From positions 18,542,754 to 18,606,753 of the forward strand of contig OU452229.1 of assembly GCA_911728455.2 (NCBI GenBank): a stretch of 64,000 bases of DNA, written 5' to 3'. The notes below the pieces were generated by a model that saw only the letters and a program-made list of their open reading frames with translations, was not told the DNA's origin and ran no database searches. The stretch is from Marthasterias glacialis (lineage: Eukaryota > Echinodermata > Asteroidea > Forcipulatida > Asteriidae). Positions within the stretch are counted from its first letter, which is position 1. Every line of letters starts with the position of its first letter. Shown piece after piece: positions 39,701-43,968 of the stretch. The translations under genes were made by a program, and so were the position numbers.

Positions 39701-40234
39701 CTTGTCCACAAGTTCTCTAACTTTACAATAGAATATACGATTACAGATATGATATACCCATTCACAATTGATTTTTAGTGATTTTTTATTCTTTTTTCCA
39801 TTTTTTTAAAGCAATTTTTGGAAAGGTCGTTAGGGGTATGTGGGAGAGAGGCAAGGCATGCAGTTACATTTCAAAAGTGCTTTGAGATAATTCATCATTC
39901 AGATTGTAAGTAATTCTTAAAGGCATGCAATAAAAAAGACTTTGTGAAAACCACAAGATAAAAAATTCATAAACATTTTTGTTTTGTTTGCTTATTTTCC
40001 ATTTTCTTTTTTTTTCAACACACAAGTAAGCTTGTTGACTACACCATCATGCATGAGATTGAATCAAGAATTAACAAGATAAAACAATTTCTATGCAGAA
40101 TATTTGCCTAAAAAAAAAAAAAAAAAAACAGGAAAGAAAAGTGACTTACCCTGAGCCTCGGCTAGCGTAAAAAGTACAGCTATAACCAGAAGTAACCGCC
40201 TGTAGCGGGTGGATAGACCTACAAAGCTATACAT
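507..40234 (-). CDS. SURF-module fibrillar procollagen alpha chain (echinoderm 2alpha/5alpha type), 65 exons, 3' end outside window
   Basis: Fibrillar collagen precursor, secreted and trimerised through its C-propeptide, then assembled into extracellular fibrils. Seen: signal peptide, vWC domain, 20 SURF modules, interrupted minor helix, N-telopeptide, 338 Gly-X-Y triplets without a break, C-telopeptide and most of a COLFI domain. All 65 exons have AG/GT borders and matching phases, giving 4,281 codons in the window (residues: signal 1-28, vWC about 29-113, SURF about 114-2940, minor helix and telopeptide to 3057, major helix 3058-4071, C-terminal part from 4072). SURF modules joined to a fibrillar helix are known from sea urchin 2alpha (12 modules described) and 5alpha chains. 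I cannot decide between these orthologues, so no symbol is given. The last exon with the stop codon is missing on the left. Confidence 0.95.
1183..1251 (-). CDS. exon 64: C-propeptide (COLFI), middle part
   Basis: 23 codons, phase 0-0: [20 protein letters not shown] and NKF. It occupies the variable region between cysteines 5 and 6. It is shorter than the vertebrate segment, which has extra aromatic sequence (WFGE...). Confidence 0.85.
1537..1692. mobile_element. MITE-like element (AATGGGAGACTT family), intronic copy
   Basis: Left end AATGGGAGACTTCTGAGACG, right end reverse complement AATGGGAGACTTTTGAATGG. The left arm shares GCAGCAGACA with the element at 45,070-45,217. It sits in the intron between exons 63 and 64 (1252-2076), which has no other feature. 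Confidence 0.6.
2077..2180 (-). CDS. exon 63: C-propeptide (COLFI), calcium-binding region
   Basis: 104 nt, phase 1 to 0. [19 protein letters not shown] matches the family calcium-binding loop (IDPNQGCxLDA), with cysteines 3 and 4. Cysteine 5 follows in DETC. Confidence 0.94.
2353..2521 (-). CDS. exon 62: C-propeptide (COLFI), N-terminal part
   Basis: 169 nt, phase 0 to 1. It carries the coiled-coil-like [20 protein letters not shown] and the conserved [10 protein letters not shown], giving cysteines 1 and 2 of the family. Cysteine 2, absent from vertebrate alpha2(I), is present. The donor CTG-GTGGGT is chosen over a nearby GTAAAC because only it keeps [10 protein letters not shown] in frame. 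Confidence 0.92.
2811..2891 (-). CDS. exon 61: C-telopeptide
   Basis: 27 codons, phase 0-0: a Tyr/Gly/Ser-rich non-helical segment ([19 protein letters not shown] then PYGSYGGY). The single lysine is the likely C-telopeptide cross-link site. The G-D bond in GKGGD or the YYG-DKP at the next junction could be the BMP1/tolloid C-proteinase cut; which one is used cannot be told. Confidence 0.9.
3305..3322 (-). CDS. exon 60: 18-nt microexon, last helix triplets
   Basis: Six codons, GPP GEV, phase 0-0, between consensus splice sites. With exons 58 and 59 it makes 72+72+18 = 162 nt (3 x 54), completing exactly 338 triplets. Confidence 0.85.
3630..3727. repeat. SINE/LINE-like 3' tail
   Basis: Contains TTGTAAAGCGCTCAGGGGCA, then GTGCTATACAAATGTA and a TTATTATTG tail, a layout common at the 3' ends of invertebrate tRNA-SINEs. 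It abuts the donor of exon 59. How far the element extends to the left is not clear. Confidence 0.45.
3728..3799 (-). CDS. exon 59: major helix, 72 nt
   Basis: Eight triplets ending GPP GPP, the usual stabilising C-terminal end of a fibrillar helix. Confidence 0.95.
4116..4187 (-). CDS. exon 58: major helix, 72 nt
   Basis: Eight triplets, GPP to GQD. 72 nt is not one of the usual fibrillar exon sizes. Confidence 0.94.
4515..4892 (-). CDS. exon 57: major helix, 378-nt fused exon
   Basis: 126 codons, 42 perfect triplets (7 x 54 nt), GEN to GPR. It carries GAKGHPGM, the equivalent of the vertebrate C-terminal cross-link site (GIKGHRGF), with its lysine at helix residue 927. It also has RGD in GSRGDK and GERGDS, and a short internal repetition of GPS GPA. 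Confidence 0.97.
5225..5332 (-). CDS. exon 56: major helix, 108 nt
   Basis: Twelve triplets, GEP to GPQ. Confidence 0.95.
5593..5646 (-). CDS. exon 55: major helix, 54 nt
   Basis: Six triplets, GIN to GIN. Confidence 0.95.
5978..6031 (-). CDS. exon 54: major helix, 54 nt
   Basis: Six triplets, GAS to GNL. Confidence 0.95.
6298..6475. mobile_element. dispersed inverted-repeat element (family GGNCCAATTTC), intronic copy
   Basis: The ends are imperfect inverted repeats: left GGGCCAAATTTCATAGCAG, right (reverse complement) GGTCCAATTTCGTAAAGCTG. The interior GGCTGGTAA...TGTGCTTA...GCTTAAGCAGCT is shared with a copy at 43,779-43,968. It is probably a small non-autonomous DNA transposon. No clear target duplication was seen. 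Confidence 0.6.
6891..6998 (-). CDS. exon 53: major helix, 108 nt
   Basis: Twelve triplets, GAR to GDV, ending in a highly acidic segment with RGD (GDRGDDGDV). Confidence 0.95.
7247..7300 (-). CDS. exon 52: major helix, 54 nt
   Basis: Six triplets, GPT to GPP. Confidence 0.95.
7740..8036. repeat. 34-bp tandem repeat in a collagen intron
   Basis: About 8-9 units of 34 bp. The four most regular units are nearly identical (ATTTTGTTCCAACATTTGAA then ATACACGCAACTTG). The outer units are diverged and one is interrupted. Open frames across it are repeat artefacts. Confidence 0.92.
8054..8107 (-). CDS. exon 51: major helix, 54 nt
   Basis: Six triplets, GSQ to GLA. A 34-bp tandem repeat lies directly beyond its donor, within about 20 bases. 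Confidence 0.95.
8572..8625 (-). CDS. exon 50: major helix, 54 nt
   Basis: Six triplets, GPA to GPQ. Confidence 0.95.
9054..9161 (-). CDS. exon 49: major helix, 108 nt
   Basis: Twelve triplets, GRP to GAP. Confidence 0.95.
9351..9404 (-). CDS. exon 48: major helix, 54 nt
   Basis: Six triplets, GEQ to GAS. Confidence 0.95.
9651..9704 (-). CDS. exon 47: major helix, 54 nt
   Basis: Six triplets, GDT to GDT, with an RGD tripeptide in GPRGDT. Confidence 0.95.
9884..9937 (-). CDS. exon 46: major helix, 54 nt
   Basis: Six triplets, GPI to GAP; isoleucine-rich (GPI GPI ... GAI). Confidence 0.95.
10011..10061 (-). other. candidate alternative first exon inside the helix region (unproven)
   Basis: Within the intron between exons 45 and 46 the gene strand has an ATG followed by 16 sense codons ([17 protein letters not shown]) ending in phase 0 at a full consensus donor ACA-GTAAGT. 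Exon 46 starts in phase 0. A TATATA-like stretch lies at 10,083-10,094, only about 25-30 bases before the ATG. The peptide is hydrophobic and vaguely signal-like. It breaks no triplets if skipped. It could equally be chance. Confidence 0.25.
10285..10338 (-). CDS. exon 45: major helix, 54 nt
   Basis: Six triplets, GSV to GAT. The intron on its right (10339-11082) carries a partial copy of a dispersed repeat near 10,505-10,622. Confidence 0.95.
11083..11136 (-). CDS. exon 44: major helix, 54 nt
   Basis: Six triplets, GAP to GPV. Confidence 0.95.
11385..11438 (-). CDS. exon 43: major helix, 54 nt
   Basis: Six triplets, GEP to GPQ. The 645-base intron on its right (11439-12083) holds no recognisable feature. 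Confidence 0.95.
12084..12182 (-). CDS. exon 42: major helix, 99 nt
   Basis: Eleven triplets, GER to GNK. Its end, 1,584 nt into the helix, coincides with a vertebrate exon border by the exon sizes I recall. Confidence 0.95.
12686..12784 (-). CDS. exon 41: major helix, 99 nt
   Basis: Eleven triplets, GPP to GPR. Confidence 0.95.
13086..13193 (-). CDS. exon 40: major helix, 108 nt
   Basis: Twelve triplets, GEA to GPM, including GAQ GER. The donor is GTAGGT. Confidence 0.95.
13424..13477 (-). CDS. exon 39: major helix, 54 nt
   Basis: Six triplets, GDR to GAP. Confidence 0.95.
13778..13831 (-). CDS. exon 38: major helix, 54 nt
   Basis: Six triplets, GAR to GAT. Confidence 0.95.
14091..14135 (-). 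CDS. exon 37: major helix, 45 nt
   Basis: Five triplets, GPA to GAQ. With exon 38 it equals another vertebrate 99-nt exon. The donor is GTAACT. Confidence 0.94.
14293..14346 (-). CDS. exon 36: major helix, 54 nt
   Basis: Six triplets, GLT to GPA. The intron on its right (14347-14885) has a locally GC-richer patch near 14,640-14,860 that I could not assign. Confidence 0.95.
14886..14930 (-). CDS. exon 35: major helix, 45 nt
   Basis: Five triplets, GEP to GSR. Together with exon 34 it equals one vertebrate 99-nt exon. Confidence 0.95.
15227..15280 (-). CDS. exon 34: major helix, 54 nt
   Basis: Six triplets, GNT to GAE, rich in charged residues. Confidence 0.95.
15548..15601 (-). CDS. exon 33: major helix, 54 nt
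   Basis: Six triplets, GSI to GAK. The donor is the weaker GTAGCT. Confidence 0.93.
15875..15928 (-). CDS. exon 32: major helix, 54 nt
   Basis: Six triplets, GSR to GER. Confidence 0.95.
16294..17004 (-). CDS. exon 31: major helix, 711-nt fused exon
   Basis: 237 codons, 79 perfect triplets, GDD to GAR. Near its start is GMKGHAGF, matching the vertebrate N-terminal helical cross-link site (GMKGHRGF). Its lysine is helix residue 84 here. The exon replaces about a dozen small vertebrate-type exons by intron loss. Codon use (GGA/GGT glycine, CCA/CCT proline) is like the other helix exons. Confidence 0.97.
17238..17291 (-). CDS. exon 30: major helix, 54 nt
   Basis: Six triplets, GPA to GDD, containing the imino-poor GRG GDD. 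Confidence 0.95.
17745..17798 (-). CDS. exon 29: major helix, 54 nt
   Basis: Six triplets, GAQ to GPA. Confidence 0.95.
18185..18229 (-). CDS. exon 28: major helix start, 45 nt
   Basis: Five triplets, GPP to GNR. A 45-nt exon opening the helix matches the vertebrate fibrillar layout. Confidence 0.95.
18472..18555 (-). CDS. exon 27: N-telopeptide and N-proteinase region
   Basis: 28 codons, phase 0-0, not helical: [14 protein letters not shown] then [14 protein letters not shown]. The Ala-Gln bonds in SANIGAQ resemble the Pro/Ala-Gln bonds cut by ADAMTS-type procollagen N-proteinases. The lysine in SYKG is a likely lysyl-oxidase cross-link site. Both roles are inferred from family. The open frame runs on through the intron into a pyrimidine tract, but the donor GTAAGT after CAA is clear. 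Confidence 0.88.
18933..19010 (-). CDS. exon 26: end of minor triple helix
   Basis: 26 codons: eight triplets from GNA to GPP, then G-T at the border to the N-telopeptide. Phase 0-0; donor GTATGT. Confidence 0.92.
19145..19198 (-). CDS. exon 25: minor triple helix, 54 nt
   Basis: Six triplets from GSR to GQK, including GPY, phase 0-0. It has the canonical 54-nt collagen exon size. Confidence 0.93.
19335..19385 (-). CDS. exon 24: minor triple helix, after the interruption
   Basis: 17 codons, phase 0-0. FVPRA completes the interruption, then [12 protein letters not shown]. The acceptor is GTATAG. The intron to the right (19386-19990) contains a duplicated segment described separately. Confidence 0.9.
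19991..20059 (-). CDS. exon 23: minor triple helix, first part, with glycine-rich hinge
   Basis: 23 codons, phase 0-0: five Gly-X-Y triplets ([15 protein letters not shown]) followed by FGGGGSG, which ends the helical repeat. This starts the short COL1 helix of the N-propeptide. The glycine run breaks the triplet pattern and probably forms a flexible hinge. Confidence 0.92.
20345..20358 (-). CDS. exon 22: 14-nt microexon linking SURF to minor helix
   Basis: The gene strand reads ...CAAACAG, then 14 bases, then GTAAGT. With the phase-1 C from exon 21 it encodes P-P-S-K-I and converts phase 1 to phase 0. Exon 23 starts in phase 0, so an adaptor of this kind is required. No other candidate was found in the 820-base gap between exons 21 and 23. 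Confidence 0.7.
20359..20879 (-). other. intron between exons 21 and 22
   Basis: A/T-rich with no second credible exon. An open frame at 20,461-20,673 shows neither SURF nor collagen character. Confidence 0.6.
20880..21305 (-). CDS. exon 21: SURF module 20 (divergent class II)
   Basis: 142 codons. It keeps the four cysteines (LVNC, YICVNL, LKHC, VSC) and the core NDLWRMEVF, but has no N-terminal tryptophan and no FGS. Its ending CREVSCAKK matches module 18, so it is placed in class II by position and ending. The donor is GTTAGT, and an in-frame TAG lies just beyond the exon, so read-through would stop at once. Confidence 0.88.
21432..21863 (-). CDS. exon 20: SURF module 19 (class I)
   Basis: 144 codons. 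Starts [10 protein letters not shown]. Core [37 protein letters not shown] and VKC. Confidence 0.93.
21999..22427 (-). CDS. exon 19: SURF module 18 (class II)
   Basis: 143 codons. LDWNID near the start, core [32 protein letters not shown] and VEC, ending in KK like module 20. The phase-1 end base is C, not G. Confidence 0.93.
22566..23000 (-). CDS. exon 18: SURF module 17 (class I)
   Basis: 145 codons. Starts [10 protein letters not shown]. Core [36 protein letters not shown] and RAC. The donor is GTTAGT rather than GTAAGT. Confidence 0.92.
23261..23680 (-). CDS. exon 17: SURF module 16 (class II)
   Basis: 140 codons. IEWSLE near the start, core [32 protein letters not shown] and QPC. Confidence 0.94.
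24001..24432 (-). CDS. exon 16: SURF module 15 (class I)
   Basis: 144 codons. Core [35 protein letters not shown] and SRC. The acceptor follows a CT-repeat tract. CAAAAG is preferred over an AG three bases further on, so the first codon is uncertain by one residue. Confidence 0.9.
24614..25468 (-). CDS. exon 15: SURF modules 13 (class I) and 14 (class II) in one exon
   Basis: 285 codons, phase 1-1, twice the size of every other SURF exon. Module 13 (25052-25468, 139 codons) has [19 protein letters not shown] and LEC. Module 14 (24614-25051, 146 codons) has [25 protein letters not shown] and APC. The modules meet at CKG-VRANS with no extra or lost codon, exactly where the phase-1 intron lies between all other modules, so one intron has been lost. 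Confidence 0.95.
25590..26009 (-). CDS. exon 14: SURF module 12 (class II)
   Basis: 140 codons. MAWGYT near the start, core [32 protein letters not shown] and VEC. Sequons NGTG and NYTE. Confidence 0.94.
26177..26599 (-). CDS. exon 13: SURF module 11 (class I)
   Basis: 141 codons. Starts [10 protein letters not shown]. Core [37 protein letters not shown] and VDC. Confidence 0.93.
26777..27199 (-). CDS. exon 12: SURF module 10 (class II)
   Basis: 141 codons. LEWLYE near the start, core [32 protein letters not shown] and RTC. Confidence 0.94.
27356..27772 (-). CDS. exon 11: SURF module 9 (class I)
   Basis: 139 codons. Starts [10 protein letters not shown]. Core [37 protein letters not shown] and VKC. 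Confidence 0.94.
27902..28324 (-). CDS. exon 10: SURF module 8 (class II)
   Basis: 141 codons. LDWKLD near the start, core [32 protein letters not shown] and RPC. One sequon, ANVTMA. Its CQERPCSSG ending resembles the ends of modules 6 and 10. Confidence 0.94.
28523..28942 (-). CDS. exon 9: SURF module 7 (class I)
   Basis: 140 codons. Starts [10 protein letters not shown]. Core [37 protein letters not shown] and LVC. Closest by eye to module 9 (same ALTSCQP ending). Confidence 0.94.
29174..29599 (-). CDS. exon 8: SURF module 6 (class II)
   Basis: 142 codons. VTWDYQ near the start, core [32 protein letters not shown] and RSC. The exon ends in A rather than the usual G, so the junction codon of module 7 becomes Asn. 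Confidence 0.93.
29956..30363 (-). CDS. exon 7: SURF module 5 (class I)
   Basis: 136 codons. Starts [10 protein letters not shown]. Core [13 protein letters not shown], then [19 protein letters not shown] and LKC. It lacks the usual PDE before the third cysteine and reads ESEGGLTRC instead. Confidence 0.92.
30765..31187 (-). CDS. exon 6: SURF module 4 (class II)
   Basis: 141 codons, phase 1-1. N-terminal LDWDYE, core [13 protein letters not shown], cysteines GSLGC, FFCLEF, LIHC and MKC. Two N-glycosylation sequons are seen (ENVTGT and TNTTSL). Confidence 0.93.
31530..31931 (-). CDS. exon 5: SURF module 3 (class I)
   Basis: 134 codons, the shortest module. Class [10 protein letters not shown], then [15 protein letters not shown] and THC. 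The start after TTTTAG is chosen because the phase-1 G from exon 4 then gives D-I-D-T-E. A second AG further upstream would also be possible but breaks the alignment with other modules. Confidence 0.9.
32290..32721 (-). CDS. exon 4: SURF module 2 (class II)
   Basis: 144 codons, phase 1-1. Class II signs: a tryptophan near the N-terminus (LTWSYK) and EFDIAAIGC before the first cysteine. The LW core reads [14 protein letters not shown]. Cysteines occur in IGC, YAC, LCEMATC. Confidence 0.93.
32971..33405 (-). CDS. exon 3: SURF module 1 (class I)
   Basis: 145 codons, phase 1-1. Four cysteines: RCSD, FICVNL, LTEC and PAC. It has the shared G-x-x-LW core (KRLWQLGVW) and the class I features DLTG before the first cysteine and NDEVLTEC before the third. 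It lacks the FGS found after LW in most other modules. Confidence 0.92.
33670..33924 (-). CDS. exon 2: von Willebrand factor C (vWC) domain
   Basis: 85 codons, phase 1 at both ends. A serine-rich linker of about 25 residues is followed by a 10-cysteine vWC domain with the hallmark C-x2-C-x-C (CTTCFC), a CDMESC segment and a C-terminal ECCRKC. In fibrillar procollagens the vWC domain sits right after the signal peptide and can bind TGF-beta family ligands; that activity is inferred from family only. Confidence 0.93.
33925..40149 (-). other. intron 1 (6.2 kb)
   Basis: This is the largest intron of the gene. I see no credible exon in it. It holds a poly-A run near 40,111-40,128, a degenerate purine-rich stretch at 34,770-35,050 in which a motif like GGAGGCTACAGA recurs about seven times, and A/T-rich sequence. 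First introns of vertebrate fibrillar collagen genes often carry enhancers, but no recognisable element was identified here. Confidence 0.75.
40150..40234 (-). CDS. exon 1: signal peptide
   Basis: The ATG at 40,234 opens 28 codons with a basic start (STRYRR), a hydrophobic core ([12 protein letters not shown]) and a likely cleavage after AEA. The exon ends with one base of the next codon at a consensus GTAAGT donor (phase 1). This base joins exon 2 as GTG, giving AEAQ-VSPGG. It is the only ATG linking a secretory signal in frame to the vWC exon. Confidence 0.9.
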
Positions 40235-40265
40235 GGCTGATGTACAATCTTTGTAGTCCTTTCAT
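40227..40265 (-). promoter_or_regulatory. upstream ORF overlapping the collagen start codon
   Basis: A 12-codon ORF ([12 protein letters not shown]) starts at 40,265, 31 nt before the main ATG. It runs in another frame and stops at a TAG inside codons 2-3 of the collagen reading frame. Vertebrate COL1A1, COL1A2 and COL3A1 mRNAs also carry upstream AUGs near the start, within a LARP6-binding stem-loop. A translational-control role here is inference. It depends on the true cap site lying to the right of 40,265. Confidence 0.5.
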
Positions 40266-40341
40266 AAAAGTTCAAAAAACTGGAGATGTGGCCTCAGTTC
40301 ACTTCCCAGGCTGGGGCTCTCAGACACACAGAAATACCGCT

Positions 40342-40352
40342 GGTTTTATTCC
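40342..40352 (-). promoter_or_regulatory. TATA-like element of the collagen gene
   Basis: The gene strand reads GGAATAAAACC, an imperfect TATA box about 110 bases before the start codon. It would place transcription start near 40,315 and give a 5' UTR of about 80 nt. No better TATA match lies closer to the start codon. Confidence 0.4.
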
Positions 40353-40392
40353 TCTTATTATGGGATAGCTGACATAGGGGTCATTCTTTAGT

Positions 40393-40397
40393 CCAAT
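40393..40397 (-). promoter_or_regulatory. inverted CCAAT box
   Basis: The gene strand reads GATTGGAC here, an inverted CCAAT box (NF-Y type), about 80 bases upstream of the start site inferred from the TATA-like element. CCAAT boxes at this distance are usual in fibrillar collagen promoters. The motif is seen; its function is inferred. Confidence 0.4.
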
Positions 40398-41089
40398 CAC
40401 AGCCCTGAAAACTTCTAATGGGCAGCAGTTTGCTGGCAGTACACCTAGGCAGGAAAAAGGCCTGAGCAAGCAGACAAATTCTGTTGAGCTAACTTCTCTA
40501 CTCTACCAACCAAATCAGAGCTTGGGGAACAGTATGCCCTTGTCAAGTCAGCAGTTCGGAACTGCTCGCCGATGTCGCCATTTGTAATGGATGTTTTCTC
40601 TTTTGGCTGACACAGTAGACACTCTTCCCAATTATCTAGATGTTCACTGTGTTCAGATAGATTAGTGACTCACTTTGTTTCCTTTAGTGTATGATTAAGG
40701 ACATGCTAACGTAGATGGATGGTGCCAGTAAATCACACAAAAATAAACAGCTCAACAAGTATTTCTACAACTACCACAACAATATTCATTCCCAGCCTTA
40801 TGTCATTTTATTGTCAAAAAGTCATTTTGTAGTATTTTGTATTTAAGAAGTCTTAAATTGTTTTTAAAAAGTCTAGATTATCTTATTTGATGTGAGGTAA
40901 TAATTAGTCACAACAATAGTTCACCAATGTTGACTTACGGATAGTAGAACTTTCTCCTGACCAATGAGTCATGGACATGTAAAACACCTATAAATTAATC
41001 TTCATAAACACAAGATAACTTCCGTTTCACTTAAAATCAAACATGAGAAACTCTGATGTGATGTCATCAGTTTAGTTGCTCTACACATA

Positions 41090-41413
41090 CATATCGTCAA
41101 TGTTTTCACGAAGGGACGGGCATGTCAGATTGGAAAAAAATCGTGTTTGGAGATAATCACACAAGAGCATCATCACATTTCAAAACTGCAAAACAAAAGC
41201 ACAATGCTTATTCTTTTAAGTCTGTACTTTCCTCCTGTGATTTATTATGAGTTAAACTTTCATCAAATGTGATTTTTTTATGATCAATTCATCAATTTAT
41301 TTATGATTTATTTGAGAAATTATAAAAAAGGAAGGGCATCCCGAAATTACGCTTTCTGTGTTTTCACAAAGCGACGGGTATGCCCGTCGCTTCGTGAAAA
41401 CACAAACGATATG
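41090..41413. mobile_element. MITE-like element with nested palindrome
   Basis: The left end CATATCGTCAATGTTTTCAC and the reverse complement of the right end CATATCGTTTGTGTTTTCAC match, followed by GAAG(G/C)GACGGGCAT. Next to the right end is a second inverted copy, making an almost perfect hairpin at about 41,360-41,404 (AAAGCGACGGGTATGCCCGT at its centre). No transposase is present. Confidence 0.7.
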
Positions 41414-41684
41414 ACCCCGAGCATATCCGTATGCATTACAAAATGCACAGTAAGGTTTTAATAAAAAGGGGGGACGAGGGAAAAGATATCATTTTTTAAA
41501 TTTGTTATTATTTGTGTTTGTGTGTGTGCCCTTACACTCACCAACTTACGGGGCACTTTACACAATGGAACAATGCTACCCCACAAGGTTTTCTTTGTTC
41601 TAGTGCTACCCCACAGAGGAATTCTTCAAAAAAGGGAATAATAGAACAATAGGAGGACCCTGTAACTGCCATATGTAAGGGTGT

Positions 41685-41805
41685 GTCTGTGGGGGGGGGG
41701 TGGCTATTTAATGTATGAAACCATTCATTTGTGCATTTTTGTATCTCATTGGGGGGGGGGGTAAGAGGGGGTGCAAGGGTTCTGACTGGGGGGGGGGGGT
41801 TGGTC
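41685..41805. repeat. cluster of long G runs
   Basis: Three runs of about 10-13 G within 120 bases, plus shorter GGGGG runs, on the plus strand. It could form G-quadruplexes. A longer run (about 16 G), followed by C runs, is at 42,749-42,815, and another at 58,028-58,041. Confidence 0.85.
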
Positions 41806-42729
41806 AGGCCCACCTGCCTACACTGCTGAATGTAAATGAATAAAGACCAGAACAATTCGCTTCTGCTCTGTATAATTGAGAAGAAAACAAGGTGGAAATT
41901 CATAAGTAGCTTGTTGTTCTAAACAGAGGATTTTCATAATGGGAGTGCCTGTAATAAGACATGGGTTAAGTTTGTTGTATTTGAAATAGCTTGTTAAAAG
42001 CATTGAAATGAAATCTGCTTTATGCCAATCAATAATTGAATTCAATAAAGTCAAATGAAATCAGTTAAGGTCAGAATAGATCAAGAAAATGGCATTTCAC
42101 TGAGGAAACAGGCAGTTTTAAAGACTTCAGCTATCAAAATCAAAAACACTACAACATTTCAGGTAAAGCAATCTGGAAGGAAACTGTCACTTCTGACAAA
42201 TCTGCGCCAATTTTTTTATTTCATTCATGGAGAACTCTTTTACGAAGTAAAGCTGTTGTGAAGGACGTCAGCTCTTACAATAATAAGTGGGAGGGAAGTC
42301 TGGAAATGTTCTATTACTCATTTTAAAGGGATTATTCCTTTGGGGGGAAGAAGTAACACAGAGAATCCTGAGTAGCTGTGAAGTGCATCCCATCAAAGGA
42401 GCCCGTAGGATTAAAAGCATGTAATTATTCAGATATCCGAAAGTTTTCAGTTTCAGTTCTTGAAAGAAGAATTTGCTACTGGTGCAGAATGTCCCACCCT
42501 ATCAACCAGGTAATTCAAGTGAAACTTCTTGGCAATGTCACTGTGCTATTGCCGAGAAGTATTTCTTAAATGCGGTCATCCTTGTGAAAGATGTTTTTGA
42601 GTTCCATCTTATTTCTTTTGCCTAACAATTGTACTGAGCATTTGAAGAATTAAACAAATCTGAGTTTTGTTAGACAACAAATGTAATGTCATAATCAAAC
42701 ACATCTTTCTTAAAAGATGCAGGTATTTC

Positions 42730-42835
42730 ATCAGTGGCATTAGCCACTGGGGGGGGGGGGGGGGCTTGGAGGCATGTGCCCTGCCCCCACAATATTCCAG
42801 TGCCCCCCCCCCTCAGGTGCCCCCATGAAAAAAAT
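42730..42835. repeat. G-run/C-run repeat
   Basis: AGTGGCATTAGCCACTGG leads into about 16 G. C runs follow (TGCCCCCCCCCCTCAGGTGCC). It looks like a degenerate copy of a dispersed element with homopolymer G/C parts. A similar sequence is at 51,180-51,235, ending TTTACGCCATTG. Confidence 0.5.
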
Positions 42836-43778
42836 CCAGATAAAGTTCATACCATTACCAATCCTCCAGAGATGTATCTCCTAATAATGTCAAATTTTTT
42901 AGAAAATAGTTCTTGACGACCACCCGTGTCACCATTTCATTATTTCAATTGCCCCAACTAAAATGAAGTGCACAAACTCTCTGAACCATTAGTATAGTTT
43001 TAACTACCTGATTAGATGAAATGTCCACAGGTTAGTTGGTACTATTATGTTTAAAACTGAAGGATGGAAATGGATTTACTGTTCCGAAAACCAGTGACGT
43101 AATTAAACCTTCAACCACACAGAGGCAAAAAAAATAAAATAAAAAAATAACAGATTGCATCAATATAACCCTCGGCGGCAATCAGTCACAAGCGTCTGAC
43201 CTAGTCCTATATAACTGAAAAGGTCAAAGTAGTTAATTTCCTGAATTGACAACGTTCCACGTTTTTCATGTTACCATTCTATCATCATCACCGCCAAAAT
43301 AAAGCAGAAAATACAACCACATAATTAGGGGAGGAGGGGTCCATTTTCTACCCACTCCAATTGATGTCCCCCCCCCTTTGAAATCTGGATGTTGGAGATT
43401 AAAAACTACCAGAAAAAATGTAACATTTAACAAGCTTTTATGTATTTCAATGTTTTAAACTATTTTTCCATTTACAAGAAGACAATGTATTTGTTTTTAC
43501 TTTCACACCAGATTATCTTATAAAAAAATGTTAAATTGCATGACAAAAGTGCTGAAAAAGGGCTTGTTAAAAAATAATGAAAACGGAAACTACAGTTTTA
43601 ATTGGCCAACCCCTTGTGTTACCCCTTTTTATAAAAATTCACTTTATTGCAGCCTCAGAAAAGTCAGAGTTTCAAATTTGTTCATGACATGTGAATGAAA
43701 GGAACATTTTCAAAAAAACAGACAAACCAAGCATTTTCAGGGTAAGACTATGTTTACACAATCAAACATGGTCAAGTC

Positions 43779-43968
43779 CAGGGTCTAATATCGTACAGCT
43801 TGGCAGACAACAGTGCTTAAAACAATTTCTGCTAAGCAAAGATGAGCAGGAAACCTCTCACAAGTGGTACAAGTGACATGGTAATTTGGCTGGTAACCAT
43901 TTTCTAGTAAGCAAAATTTTGTGCTTAGTAACTTTTTGTGCTTAAGCAGCTCTATGAAACTGGGTCCT
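43779..43968. mobile_element. dispersed inverted-repeat element (family GGNCCAATTTC), second copy
   Basis: Left end GGGTCTAATATCGTACAGCT, right end (reverse complement) GGACCCAGTTTCATAGAGCT. The interior shares GGCTGGTAACC, TGTGCTTAGT and GCTTAAGCAGCT with the intronic copy at 6,298-6,475. Confidence 0.65.
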
